DNA of 64,000 nt, taken from the NCBI RefSeq assembly GCF_048323695.1, contig NZ_JBLWFT010000006.1, positions 62,001 through 126,000 of the forward strand, read 5' to 3'. The notes under the pieces were generated by a model. It was given only the letters and a program-made list of their open reading frames with translations. It was not told where the DNA came from and did no database searches. Positions 1-8,077 of this stretch are shown here, piece by piece (the stretch's first letter is position 1; each line of letters begins with the position of its first letter). The translations under genes and the position numbers were made by a program. This DNA comes from Aquisalimonas sp007126095 (lineage in GTDB: Bacteria; Pseudomonadota; Gammaproteobacteria; Nitrococcales; Aquisalimonadaceae).

Positions 1-571
1 GACCTACGGTCGGGACTCCGACGATCATTTGCCTCACGCCCGCTGGGCGCTCGACCACGCACTGAGTCGTGCCGGCGAGGCGCTGGACGCGTTCTGCCGC
101 AACTATCCGAAACCGCTGGTCGGCCGATTGCTGGCGTGGGTGGTGCTGCCCTTCGGGCAGCCCTGGAAGCGCCCGGCCGACGCGCTCAACGGCCAGATCG
201 CAGATCTCATGATGCGCCCCAACGCCGTCTCCGAGGTCCTGCGTGGGCACATCTACGTGGGAGACCGTGCCACCGACCCCACGGGCCAGTTGCTGGAGAC
301 GTTCGAGCAGTTGCAGAGGGTGGGTCCGGCGTACGAGCGTTTCCTCAAGGCGGTATCCCGTGGCCGGATCAACGGTGCGGACCTGGATGCCCAGCTCGTG
401 GACGCGGTGCGCGAGGAGATCATCGGCACGGTGGATGCGGACGCGATCCGGGCCTACGACGCCCTGCGGCGCGAGGCCATACACACCGACGACTTCGATG
501 CCGAGTACGTCCGCGACCCACTGGCCTTCCGGCGCGACGGCGTCGAGGCGAGCGCGCGGCACGCCGTGTGA
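1..571 (+). CDS. fadE: Acyl-CoA dehydrogenase FadE, C-terminal part (5' end outside window)
   Basis: The reading frame is open from base 2 and ends with TGA at 569-571, so only about the last 189 residues of a roughly 800-residue enzyme are visible. The segment matches the C-terminal domain (DUF1974) that marks the large FadE-type acyl-CoA dehydrogenases of beta-oxidation, which oxidise acyl-CoA to trans-2-enoyl-CoA using FAD. The FAD and active-site region lies upstream of the window. It agrees with the fatty-acid theme of the window (fadD, fadL, PHA genes). The downstream gene is convergent. Identification is from recalled family similarity, not a search. Confidence 0.85.
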   Translation, partial: TYGRDSDDHLPHARWALDHALSRAGEALDAFCRNYPKPLVGRLLAWVVLPFGQPWKRPADALNGQIADLMMRPNAVSEVLRGHIYVGDRATDPTGQLLETFEQLQRVGPAYERFLKAVSRGRINGADLDAQLVDAVREEIIGTVDADAIRAYDALRREAIHTDDFDAEYVRDPLAFRRDGVEASARHAV

Positions 572-675
572 TGCCGGGGGCGATAACCACACCGACGGGG
601 AGGAGACCCTAGGGATGCGCAAGTCGAGCGGGCTGGTATGCGGGCAGGCAGTGTCAAGAATGCCGACAGTCCCCG

Positions 676-1395
676 CTAGTGCCAGTACAGCGGCAGGTCG
701 ATGGCCACCTCGGTTGCTGGTCGTTCGCGGTCCCGCAGTGCCGGGCCGTAGCGCTCCTCGGCCTTGCGCTGAAAATAGGCGCGGTTGTCGCCCACAAGGC
801 CGCCGGCGGTGGCATGGGCGACCACGCCGAGCGTGTAGGGGAACGAGTCGGGGTCGACGGCACGACTTCCCTGGATGCCTCGGTTGTACGCCGTGATCAG
901 CTCGCGCCACGTCATGTTGGTGCGGGAATTCAGTCGGTCCAGGAAGCACACCCCGACGCGGATGTTCCATCTGTCATCGTGAATCAGCCGGGCGATGACT
1001 TCCTCTTCGGTGCGGAAGCTTCCCAGCTCGGGGCAATGCTCCAGGGCGTCGTACGCGGCGCGGAGTTGCAGTTGCATCACGCCGTAGGAGCGGCGCCCGA
1101 AACCGTTGCTGCGGTCGCCTACCTTGTGGTCGGTACCTGCCGAGGACTCCTGGAGGAGAATGGACGCGGTGGTGACCGCCAGGTTTCGTTTCATGCCCTC
1201 ATGCCATGCGTAGACCAGAAGGTCGTGCTGCCGTTCGGTCATCCCCGGCGGGATCGGGTCGGCCACCGTGGCATGGCCGGGCGACGCCACCATGGCGACG
1301 GCGACGACCAGCGGCCTGAGCCACCGCCGGGGAATGCCAGAGCCGTAGCGGGTGGGTGACGGGCACAGCGACGGGGCGGTGGATGCGGGTGCCAT
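676..1395 (-). CDS. Secreted lytic transglycosylase, SLT-domain family
   Basis: This 239-residue protein starts at the ATG at 1393-1395, preceded by AGGAG at a good distance; the frame stays open to a GTG at 1512 but without support. A hydrophobic stretch near residues 30-45 followed by an Ala-rich cleavage region indicates export to the periplasm. The soluble lytic transglycosylase motifs occur in order: a Gln-Glu-Ser-Ser with the likely catalytic Glu, Gly-Val-Met-Gln-Leu, and Ala-Tyr-Asn-Arg-Gly. Such enzymes cleave the MurNAc-GlcNAc bond of peptidoglycan to form 1,6-anhydro ends. It stands alone, with its own promoter, between convergent fadE and tRNA-Lys. A specific Mlt name cannot be given. 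Confidence 0.85.
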   Translation of the reverse strand: MAPASTAPSLCPSPTRYGSGIPRRWLRPLVVAVAMVASPGHATVADPIPPGMTERQHDLLVYAWHEGMKRNLAVTTASILLQESSAGTDHKVGDRSNGFGRRSYGVMQLQLRAAYDALEHCPELGSFRTEEEVIARLIHDDRWNIRVGVCFLDRLNSRTNMTWRELITAYNRGIQGSRAVDPDSFPYTLGVVAHATAGGLVGDNRAYFQRKAEERYGPALRDRERPATEVAIDLPLYWH

Positions 1396-1537
1396 GGCGT
1401 GAACTCCTGCGTAATCGACGGGCACGGCAGCGCTTTTTTTGATTGTCGCGAGCCGCGGGCCGACCGTATGCAGCTTCGTTGCCAACTCGCCGAACCTGTA
1501 TCGGTAACACACGGTTAGCTGCTGAATTGAATCAGGA

Positions 1538-1566
1538 GTCTTATCTCTTTATCCGTAAGGTGTAAA
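1538..1566 (-). promoter_or_regulatory. Putative sigma-70 promoter of the lytic transglycosylase gene
   Basis: On the minus strand TTTACA (1561-1566) and TAAGAC (1538-1543) are separated by 17 bp. The -10 match is poor, and the leader to the chosen ATG would be about 140 nt. This is a moderate prediction. Confidence 0.4.
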
Positions 1567-1625
1567 TAATTTCGACAAGCGCCGGGCACTCGCAGGGCAT
1601 ATGACGGCGTCTCGGAGGGAGAGAT

Positions 1626-1701
1626 TGGTGGGTCGTGCAGGATTCGAACCTGCGACCAGCGGATTAAAAGTCCGATGCTCTACCAACTGAGCTAACGACC
1701 C
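1626..1701 (-). tRNA. tRNA-Lys (anticodon UUU)
   Basis: A complete 76-nt tRNA is read on the minus strand. The acceptor arm GGGTCGT pairs with ACGACCC, the D arm is AGCTCAGTTGGTAGAGC, the anticodon loop reads CTTTTAA (anticodon TTT), the T arm contains GGTTCGAATCC, and CCA is encoded at 1626-1628. It follows queC by about 60 bp but has its own strong promoter. Confidence 0.98.
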
Positions 1702-1712
1702 AACCGCCGCGA

Positions 1713-1740
1713 ATCATACCCAAACTAATCTGACTGTCAA
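1713..1740 (-). promoter_or_regulatory. Sigma-70 promoter of tRNA-Lys
   Basis: On the minus strand a perfect -35 TTGACA (1735-1740) is followed after 16 bp by TATGAT (1713-1718, five of six consensus bases). The predicted start near 1706 is a few bases before the mature 5' end at 1701. Confidence 0.8.
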
Positions 1741-1760
1741 ACCTTGGGGCATGATCGCGT

Positions 1761-2459
1761 TCACCGCGCTTCGGCGTCGGGCCGGTAGCGTGTGGGGTCG
1801 GTGACGCCGGCTTCTCGGAAACCGGCGGCCCGCAGGCGGCAGGAGTCGCACACGCCGCAGGCACGGCCCTGATCATCAGCCTGGTAGCACGAGACGGTGC
1901 GGCTGTAGTCGACACCCAGCGCCAGGCCGCGCCGAATGATTTCGGCCTTGCTCATGTCGCTCAGGGGCGCGTGGATGCGGAAACGCTGATCGCTTTCGGT
2001 GCCGGCCCGGGTGGCCAGGTTGGCTGTGGTCTCGAACGCGCGGATGAAGTCCGGCCGGCAGTCGGGGTACCCGGAGTAGTCGACGGCGTTGACGCCGATG
2101 AACAGGTCGAATGCGCCGACCACTTCGGCGTAGCCCAGTGCCAGCGACAGAAACACGGTATTACGGGCCGGCACGTAGGTGACCGGAATGCCATCGGCGG
2201 GCGTCTCGGGGACGTCGATGGCGCTGTCGGTGAGCGCGGAGCCGCCGATGGCCCCCAGATCCAGGGTGACGCGCCGGTGCTCGTGGGCGCCCCGGGCGGC
2301 GATGGCATCGCAGGCGGCGAGCTCAGAGCGGTGGCGCTGGCCGTAGTCGAAACTGATGGCGTGGCACCGGTAGCCGAGGTCCGCAGCCATGGCGAGCACC
2401 GTGGCCGAGTCGAGCCCTCCGGAGAGCAGAATGATGGCGGGAGGCTGCGGGCTGCCCAT
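1761..2459 (-). CDS. queC: 7-cyano-7-deazaguanine (preQ0) synthase QueC
   Basis: This 232-residue enzyme starts at the ATG at 2457-2459, one base after the queE stop codon, so the two are translationally coupled. The N-terminus carries the ATP pyrophosphatase loop Ser-Gly-Gly-Leu-Asp-Ser. The C-terminal Cys residues (a Cys followed by a Cys-x-x-Cys-x-x-Cys cluster) bind zinc. QueC converts 7-carboxy-7-deazaguanine to preQ0 using ATP and ammonia in queuosine biosynthesis. A longer frame upstream lies inside queE and is rejected. It is the last gene of the ybgC-tol-pal-cpoB-queE-queC series, a common arrangement in gammaproteobacteria. Confidence 0.95.
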   Translation of the reverse strand: MGSPQPPAIILLSGGLDSATVLAMAADLGYRCHAISFDYGQRHRSELAACDAIAARGAHEHRRVTLDLGAIGGSALTDSAIDVPETPADGIPVTYVPARNTVFLSLALGYAEVVGAFDLFIGVNAVDYSGYPDCRPDFIRAFETTANLATRAGTESDQRFRIHAPLSDMSKAEIIRRGLALGVDYSRTVSCYQADDQGRACGVCDSCRLRAAGFREAGVTDPTRYRPDAEAR

Positions 2460-2460
2460 G

Positions 2461-3123
2461 TCAGCGGCCGGGGACGTCGCCCCAGAGCAGCTTGTGCAAC
2501 TGGAGCTGGAATCGCACGGGCAGGGCGTCGGCAACCACCCAGTCGGCCAGGTCGCGACCGGAGAGCTGGCCGAAGCTCGGCGAGAACAGCACCTCGCAAC
2601 GATCCGCAAGCGCATGCTCGTCGAGCACCGCTCGCGCCCAGTCGTAGTCGGCGCGGTCGCAGATCACGAACTTGACCTGATCGTTCGGCTCCAGCAACTC
2701 GATGTTCGACCACAGGTTGCGTCCGGACTCCCCCGATGCCGGGGTTTTCAGGTCGACCACCCGGCTCACGCGACTGTCGATGCCGCTGATGTCCATGGCG
2801 CCGGAGGTCTCGATCGACACCTCGTAATCGGCGTCCACCAGTGCCTGTAGCAGGGCGAGGCAGCCCTTGCGCTGGGCCAGCGGTTCGCCGCCGGTCACCG
2901 TGACGTGCCGGCTGCCGTAGCGCTGTACCTCGGCCATGATCTCGGGCAGTGATCGGTTGTCACCGCCGTGGAAGGCGTAGGCGGTGTCGCAGTAGTGGCA
3001 ACGCAGCGGGCAGCCGGTGAGGCGCACGAACACGGTGGGCCAGCCCACACTGCGCGCCTCGCCCTGCAGGGAGTGGAAGATCTCGGTGATGCGCAGCCGC
3101 GCGGTGTCGCTTGTCTCGTTCAT
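2461..3123 (-). CDS. queE: 7-carboxy-7-deazaguanine synthase QueE (radical SAM)
   Basis: This 220-residue radical SAM enzyme rearranges 6-carboxy-tetrahydropterin to 7-carboxy-7-deazaguanine, the step before QueC. The cluster-binding motif Cys-Pro-Leu-Arg-Cys-His-Tyr-Cys (CxxxCxxC) lies near residues 38-45, and a Gly-Gly-Glu-Pro SAM motif follows near residue 78. Size and N-terminus (an Ile-Phe-x-Ser-x-Gln-Gly-Glu element) match the family. It lies 9 bp after cpoB and runs directly into queC. The Shine-Dalgarno sequence is weak, so expression probably depends on the operon transcript. Confidence 0.95.
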   Translation of the reverse strand: MNETSDTARLRITEIFHSLQGEARSVGWPTVFVRLTGCPLRCHYCDTAYAFHGGDNRSLPEIMAEVQRYGSRHVTVTGGEPLAQRKGCLALLQALVDADYEVSIETSGAMDISGIDSRVSRVVDLKTPASGESGRNLWSNIELLEPNDQVKFVICDRADYDWARAVLDEHALADRCEVLFSPSFGQLSGRDLADWVVADALPVRFQLQLHKLLWGDVPGR

Positions 3124-3132
3124 GGTTGCCGC

Positions 3133-3951
3133 TCAGCGGCCTTCGTCGTCCATCTGTTCGAGGCGGTTGGCGGCCAGGTTGGCGACCGTGCTGTCGGGGT
3201 ACTCGTCGCGTACCGACTGCAGCAGCTCGCGGGCCTCGCCCCATTCTTCCCGCTCGTAGTGTATGTACCCGGCCTTGAGCATGGCATCGGCGTGTTTGCC
3301 GCTGTCCGGCGTGTCGATCAGGGTCCGGAAATGCTCCATGGCTTCATCGAACTCGCGCACCACGTAGTGCGTTTCGGCGAGCCAGTAGCGGGCATTGTCG
3401 GCGTAGTCGCCGTCGCCGTGGTCGTCCAGGATCTCCTGGAACCCTGCGCCGGCTTCCGCGTAATCGCCGTCGCGAAGCTTATCAAAAGCGCGGGAGTAGA
3501 TCTCGGCCGCGGTGGATGTATCCCGTTCCGCTTCCGCAGCGGCCTCGTCGTCCATCAGGGCGTCGTCATCGTCAACGGCGGCGTCCAGGGCTGGCGTATC
3601 GGCGACGTCTTCACCCGCTCCTCCGGCGACGCCCGACTGCTCCAGTTCCAGAACGCGATCGTCCAGATCCTCGAAGAGGTTGCGTTGCTGCCGGTTGACC
3701 TCCTCGATCTGTCGCTCCAGGGACTCGATCTCGCCGATGAGCCGTGAGACCTCCCGCTGCAGTCGCTCCTGGCGGTTGCTGAGCTCGGCCAGCGCCCGGG
3801 AGTCCAGCACGCGCTCCAGCCGGTCCATGCGGCGTTCCAGATCGTCGTCGGCGCCGGCCGTGCCGGGAGCGGTCAGAGACACGGCCAGCAGCAGGCCCAG
3901 ACAGGCCGCGGGGACGGATCGCTTGGTGGTGTTGTTCACAACGGGGATCAT
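3133..3951 (-). CDS. cpoB: Cell division coordinator CpoB (YbgF)
   Basis: This 272-residue periplasmic protein of the Tol-Pal system has a signal peptide (cleavage near residue 33). A heptad-rich coiled coil at about residues 36-105 corresponds to the trimerisation and TolA-binding part. A very acidic linker (about 115-145) with runs of Asp follows, then three TPR-like repeats from about 150 to the end. In E. coli CpoB links outer-membrane constriction with PBP1B activity. AGGTGA precedes the ATG at 3951. The unusually acidic linker fits a halophile. It follows pal after an 86-bp gap containing a hairpin. Confidence 0.92.
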   Translation of the reverse strand: MIPVVNNTTKRSVPAACLGLLLAVSLTAPGTAGADDDLERRMDRLERVLDSRALAELSNRQERLQREVSRLIGEIESLERQIEEVNRQQRNLFEDLDDRVLELEQSGVAGGAGEDVADTPALDAAVDDDDALMDDEAAAEAERDTSTAAEIYSRAFDKLRDGDYAEAGAGFQEILDDHGDGDYADNARYWLAETHYVVREFDEAMEHFRTLIDTPDSGKHADAMLKAGYIHYEREEWGEARELLQSVRDEYPDSTVANLAANRLEQMDDEGR

Positions 3952-4010
3952 GGATCGTCACCTGTGAAAGCTGGCGACGATGACCGCGCGCCATCGCCGC
4001 TCAGGGATAT

Positions 4011-4029
4011 CCCGGGGCAGTGCCCCGGG
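4011..4029. terminator. Intercistronic GC hairpin between pal and cpoB
   Basis: A perfect inverted repeat has arms CCCGGGGCA (4011-4019) and TGCCCCGGG (4021-4029). No T-run follows, so it is more likely an mRNA-stabilising or partial read-through element that lowers cpoB-queE-queC relative to pal. Confidence 0.55.
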
Positions 4030-4037
4030 GTCAGTCC

Positions 4038-4610
4038 TCAGTAGACCAGCTCGGCCCGGCGGTTCTGCTGGTAGGCTTCCTCGTCGCTGCCGCTGGCAAC
4101 CGGATTCTCTTCACCGTAGCTCACCACCTCGAGCTGGTCCTCGGAAGCGCCGCTCAGTACGAGAATGCGCTTGACCGATTCGGCACGGCGTTCGCCCAGG
4201 GCCAGGTTGTATTCCCGCGCACCACGCTCATCGGTATGGCCCTCGATGGTGACCTGCTGGTTCGGATGATCCGACAGGAATTCACCGTGGGCTTCCAGTA
4301 TCGCCATATCGTCGTCGCGGATGTCGCTGCTGTCAAAAGCGAAGTAGACGGTTCGCTCGGAGATCGGGCTGTCGGGGTCTTCCAGTGCCGCTTCCAGGGC
4401 TTCGCCTTCCAGAGCCCCCCGCTCGCGGGCCGCACGGGCCTCCGCAGCGCGCCGTTCCTCTTCGTCCAAGGCCGCCATTTCCTCTTCGGTCAGCTCATCG
4501 TCCTGGTCTTCCACCCGTTCTTCGTCTTCGCCCGGTGTGGCGCAACCGGCAAGGACCAGCGCGAAAGCGGCGGCGAGAAGCCAGGGGGCAAACCGTTTGC
4601 TATGCATCAT
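4038..4610 (-). CDS. pal: Peptidoglycan-associated lipoprotein Pal
   Basis: This 190-residue outer-membrane lipoprotein has a lipobox Leu-Ala-Gly-Cys (Cys at about residue 22). An acidic, helical linker spans about 23-85 and is much longer and more Glu/Asp-rich than in E. coli Pal. The C-terminal OmpA-like peptidoglycan-binding domain contains the Gly-His-Thr-Asp-Glu-Arg-Gly motif and the Asn-Arg-Arg-Ala-Glu motif near the end. Pal binds meso-diaminopimelate in peptidoglycan and interacts with TolB and TolA. Tandem start codons occur at 4610 and 4607. It lies 39 bp after tolB in the operon. Confidence 0.97.
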   Translation of the reverse strand: MMHSKRFAPWLLAAAFALVLAGCATPGEDEERVEDQDDELTEEEMAALDEEERRAAEARAARERGALEGEALEAALEDPDSPISERTVYFAFDSSDIRDDDMAILEAHGEFLSDHPNQQVTIEGHTDERGAREYNLALGERRAESVKRILVLSGASEDQLEVVSYGEENPVASGSDEEAYQQNRRAELVY

Positions 4611-4649
4611 CGTGTATACCTCTCACGTTCAATCATCGTTGTAATGGTT

Positions 4650-5939
4650 CTACTGCGGTGACCAGGCCGGTTCCCGCAGCGTGCGACCTTCCGTGGCCAT
4701 AATGTGGCGCGCCTCGCCATACATGGAGGCCGTACCGAGAACGCCAACGCCATCCTGGCGAGTGGCGTAGACCAGCAACGCACCGTTGGGTGCAAAGCTC
4801 GGGCTTTCGTCGTGGGGCCCTTCGCTGACCACCCGGAACCGGTCGCGGTTGAGATCCTGCACCGCGATGCGGAAGCCGTCGTCAGTGCGGTGGACCATGG
4901 CCAGTTGTTCGCCGTCCGGGGAGATGTCCGGAGAGGCGTTGTAGGTGCCTTCGTAGGTGATGCGCTCCACGTTGCCGCCGTCGGCGTCGGCTCGGAATAT
5001 ATTCGGGTTGCCGGCGCGGTCGGAGGTGAAATAGATGCTTTCGCCGTCGGGGCTCCAGGCCGCTTCCGTGTCGATGCTGTAGTGGTTGGTGATCTGCGTT
5101 GTGGAGCCGGTCTCCACGTCCAGCGCGTAGATGTCGGTCTGGCCATCCTTGGACAGAGTCACCGCCAGCGTGTTGCCTTCCGGGGACCAGGCCGGCGCAC
5201 TGTTCAGGCCCCGAAAGCTGGCGATGTTGTCACGCTCGCCGGTGCGGATGTTCTGCACGAAGATCTCCGAGCGGCGACCCTCGAAGGAGACGTAGGCCAG
5301 GCGTTCCCGGTCCGGCGCCCAGGCCGGGGAGAGCAGCGGTTCGGAGGAGGTCAGGATCGACTGTGGGTCGTGCCCGTCGGCGTCTGCGACGATCAGTTCG
5401 AATTCCCTTTCCTCCCCGCTTTCGTTGATCGCCACATAGGCCACCATGGTGTTGAAGGCGCCGGGGCGGTCCAGCAGCTCCTCGTGGATGCTGTCGCTGA
5501 TGACGTGGGCCACCGCGCGCAGGGAGCCGGGCTGGACCCGGAAGGAGCGGCCAAGCATGCGGTCGCCGGTGAACACGTCCAGCAGCTCGAAGCGGACCTG
5601 GAAGTTGTCGCCGTCGCGCCGGGTTTCCCCCACCACCAGATTGTCGACCCCGAGGGCACGCCAGTTCTCGTAGCGCACGTCATCGCTGCGGGTCGGGTTG
5701 TCGATGAACTCCTCCTGGGGCAGCGGATCGAACTGGCCGCTGCGCAGCAGGTTGTTGCGGATGATGGTGGCGATGTCCTCAGGTGGCGCATCGCCATCGT
5801 CACCGAACTCGGCGACGGCGATGGGCAGCGCCGCTTCTGCGCCCTGGGTGATCTCCACTACGAGTTCCGCTTTTGCCAACCCGGGAAGAAACCCGAGGGT
5901 GAGCGCGGCGGCGGCCAGTGCTTTCAATCGTGGATGCAT
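4650..5939 (-). CDS. tolB: Tol-Pal system beta-propeller protein TolB
   Basis: This 429-residue periplasmic protein has a signal peptide ending at about residue 24 (Ala-Lys-Ala). An N-terminal TolB_N domain at about 25-165 is followed by a six-bladed WD40-like propeller with repeated Ala-Trp-Ser-Pro-Asp/Glu-Gly and Thr-Ser-Asp-Arg-like elements at about 200-425. TolB binds Pal and TolA and is released during outer-membrane constriction. The ATG at 5939 is two bases after the tolA stop, indicating tight coupling. Length equals the family norm. Confidence 0.97.
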   Translation of the reverse strand: MHPRLKALAAAALTLGFLPGLAKAELVVEITQGAEAALPIAVAEFGDDGDAPPEDIATIIRNNLLRSGQFDPLPQEEFIDNPTRSDDVRYENWRALGVDNLVVGETRRDGDNFQVRFELLDVFTGDRMLGRSFRVQPGSLRAVAHVISDSIHEELLDRPGAFNTMVAYVAINESGEEREFELIVADADGHDPQSILTSSEPLLSPAWAPDRERLAYVSFEGRRSEIFVQNIRTGERDNIASFRGLNSAPAWSPEGNTLAVTLSKDGQTDIYALDVETGSTTQITNHYSIDTEAAWSPDGESIYFTSDRAGNPNIFRADADGGNVERITYEGTYNASPDISPDGEQLAMVHRTDDGFRIAVQDLNRDRFRVVSEGPHDESPSFAPNGALLVYATRQDGVGVLGTASMYGEARHIMATEGRTLREPAWSPQ

Positions 5940-5941
5940 GA

Positions 5942-6931
5942 TTATCCGTCCGGGTTGAATCGGAAAACGAAATGCTCGAGGCCAGCGCGCTGGAAGACCT
6001 CTTCATCGTCAGGGACCGTCAATGGCGAGGCGCGCCGGATAGCATTCTCGGCGGAGCGGTCGAAGGACGAGCTGCCGCTGCTGCGCGCCACCTCGGTGCT
6101 GACCACTTCCCCGTTGGGCCGCAGGCGGACGCGCACGTCGGTCACCAGCCCCTCATCGGTGCCGGGTGGTCGTGACCAGGCGCTCTCCACCTCGCGCTGC
6201 CAGATGCTCTGCAAACGGGTGGTCTCACGTTCTGCACGGCGGGCAAGCTGCTCTTCCCGCGCCTGCCGCTGGAGCTCCTCCTCGCGCTCACGCTGCGCTT
6301 CTTCCTCGGCACGCTGACGTGCCTCTTCCTCTTCCTGGCGGCGGCGCTCCTCTTCCTCGGCCTGCCGCTGCCGTTCCGCCTCTTCTTCCTGTTCCTGACG
6401 CCGCTGCTCCTCTTCCTCCTGGCGGCGACGTTCTTCCTCGGCCTCCTGCCGGCGTCGTTCCTCCTCGGCTTCCTGGCGGCGGCGCTCTTCCTCTTCGGCC
6501 TGGCGCTGGGCTTCCTCTTCCGCCCGGCGCTGCTCCTCGGCCTCCTGGCGTTGCCGTTCGGCCTCGGCTTCCCGTGCTGCCTGCTCCTCGGCTTCCTGCT
6601 GTTGCCGCCGCTCTTCTTCCTGGCGTTGGCGCTCTTCCTCTTCGCGCTGGCGCTGCTCCTCTTCCTCGCGCTGCCGTTGTGCCTCGGCTTCTGCTTCCCG
6701 CTCCGCCTGCCGCTGAGCCTCCTCGGCGGCACGCTGGCGTTCGCGCATGGGCTCCAGCGCCGTGTCCTCGTCGATGGCGAGGGCGTTGATGACGTCCGGC
6801 GGCTCTTCGTGCTCCTGGGTCACCATCGGGCCGCTGAACTGGACGAGAAACAGGCCGAACAGCGCCGCGTGCGCCACGGTCGAATAGATCACGTAGCGTG
6901 CGGCGGACAGTTTCGCGAGCCAGTCTGCCAT
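5942..6931 (-). CDS. tolA: Inner-membrane anchor protein TolA
   Basis: This 329-residue protein has one N-terminal transmembrane helix (about 12-34) that contacts TolQ/TolR. A long charged helix at about 60-225 is built from degenerate Glu-Glu-Arg-Arg-Arg-Gln-Glu type heptads, and a C-terminal globular domain (about 235-329) binds TolB and Pal. In E. coli the central helix is mostly Ala/Lys; here it is Glu/Arg/Gln-rich. The repetitive DNA gives long spurious frames on the other strand. It lies 6 bp after tolR and 2 bp before tolB. Confidence 0.93.
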   Translation of the reverse strand: MADWLAKLSAARYVIYSTVAHAALFGLFLVQFSGPMVTQEHEEPPDVINALAIDEDTALEPMRERQRAAEEAQRQAEREAEAEAQRQREEEEQRQREEEERQRQEEERRQQQEAEEQAAREAEAERQRQEAEEQRRAEEEAQRQAEEEERRRQEAEEERRRQEAEEERRRQEEEEQRRQEQEEEAERQRQAEEEERRRQEEEEARQRAEEEAQREREEELQRQAREEQLARRAERETTRLQSIWQREVESAWSRPPGTDEGLVTDVRVRLRPNGEVVSTEVARSSGSSSFDRSAENAIRRASPLTVPDDEEVFQRAGLEHFVFRFNPDG

Positions 6932-6937
6932 CGCTGA

Positions 6938-7369
6938 TCAGTCGTCCGATGGTGGTCGGGTCATGAGGCCCACCTGTGGCACGCCGGCCTGCTGCAGCAT
7001 GGACATGGTATCGAGCACTCGCCCGTAGGGCACCTGTTCGTCGCCGCGCACGAGCACGGGTGTGTCCGGGCTGTTGCGCATGACCCGGCTCACCAGGTCG
7101 ACGACGTCGCTGGCACCGACGGGCTCGTCCGGGTCCGTCCCGATACTGACCAGCAGTTCCCCGTCGCGGTTCACCGTGACGATCACGGGATCGTCCTCCT
7201 CCGGCGGCAGGGGCTCGGCTTCGATCCGGGGCAGATCCACGTCGACGCCCTGATAGAGCAGCGGCGCGGTCACCATGAAGATCACCAGCAGTACCAGCAT
7301 CACGTCGATGTAGGGCACCACGTTGATCTCGGACATGGGTTTGCGTTTGGCGCGGTAGGCGCGGCGCAT
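6938..7369 (-). CDS. tolR: Tol-Pal proton-channel protein TolR
   Basis: This 143-residue ExbD/TolR family protein has a cytoplasmic N-terminus and a single transmembrane helix at about residues 18-40 containing the proton-carrying Asp (Tyr-Ile-Asp-Val-Met). A periplasmic peptidoglycan-binding domain follows. It forms the stator and force-transducing unit with TolQ. It begins three bases after the tolQ stop and is followed by tolA after six bases. Confidence 0.95.
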   Translation of the reverse strand: MRRAYRAKRKPMSEINVVPYIDVMLVLLVIFMVTAPLLYQGVDVDLPRIEAEPLPPEEDDPVIVTVNRDGELLVSIGTDPDEPVGASDVVDLVSRVMRNSPDTPVLVRGDEQVPYGRVLDTMSMLQQAGVPQVGLMTRPPSDD

Positions 7370-7372
7370 GGT

Positions 7373-8077
7373 TCAGTCCCGTTGTTCCTGAGGCGTCTGC
7401 GAAGCCTGGGCGTGTGCGTGACGCTGGAGAATGCTGATGAACTCCTCCATGAACGTCTCGTAGCGACCGCACAGGCGCTCCACCGAGCTGGCGTAGCGGT
7501 TGTAGCCGATCACTGCCGGAATGGCGGCGAACAGCCCCAGCGCCGTGGCGATCAATGCCTCCGCGATGCCGGGGGCGACCGTTGCCAGCGTGGCCTGTTG
7601 TTGGGTGCCCAGGGCGCGGAAGGAGTTCATGATGCCCCACACGGTACCGAACAGGCCGATGTACGGGCTGGTGGAGCCGACGGTGGCGAGAAAGGGCAGG
7701 TGAGACTCCAGCTCGTCCTCCTCGCGTGAGAGGCTGATGCGCATGGCCCGCTGGGACGCTTCCACCTGGGCCTCCGGAGAGGCGCCCTGCTTGCGCATGC
7801 GGGAGAACTCCCGGAAGCCGGCGCGGAACATCCGCTCCATGCCGCCGTTGGCTTCCTCGGAAGAGCCCACCCGCGCATAGATCTCGGCCAGATTGCCGCC
7901 GGACCAGAAGTGGTCCTCGAACTCTTCGGCGGTCTCCACGGCGTCGTTGACCACGGCCCGCTTGCGGAACATCAGTGCCCAGGATGCCACCGAGGCCAGT
8001 ACCAGGATCAGCATCACCGCCTGAACCAGCAGACTGGCATCCAGTACCAGCTGGAGGATGGACATCTCACCTTGCAT
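7373..8077 (-). CDS. tolQ: Tol-Pal proton-channel protein TolQ
   Basis: This 234-residue MotA/TolQ/ExbB family protein has three transmembrane helices (about 16-38, 140-162 and 172-195) and the conserved Gly-Leu-Phe-Gly-Thr-Val-Trp-Gly-Ile and Ala-Thr-Ala-Leu-Gly-Leu elements. TolQ uses the proton motive force to energise TolA. The ATG at 8077 has GGAG seven bases upstream and overlaps the end of ybgC by 11 bp; a second in-frame ATG at 8065 would avoid the overlap. Confidence 0.96.
   Translation of the reverse strand: MQGEMSILQLVLDASLLVQAVMLILVLASVASWALMFRKRAVVNDAVETAEEFEDHFWSGGNLAEIYARVGSSEEANGGMERMFRAGFREFSRMRKQGASPEAQVEASQRAMRISLSREEDELESHLPFLATVGSTSPYIGLFGTVWGIMNSFRALGTQQQATLATVAPGIAEALIATALGLFAAIPAVIGYNRYASSVERLCGRYETFMEEFISILQRHAHAQASQTPQEQRD

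Noticed and set aside
615..896. Small plus-strand ORF with a GGGGAGGAG ribosome-binding-like sequence after fadE
   Set aside because: Most of it lies antisense to the conserved lytic transglycosylase, and its product is Arg/Pro-rich low-complexity sequence; the Shine-Dalgarno match is attractive but not sufficient.
4704..6317. 537-codon frame on the plus strand opposite tolB/tolA
   Set aside because: It is antisense to two clearly conserved genes and results from high GC and the repetitive TolA stalk; no family resemblance or ribosome-binding site.
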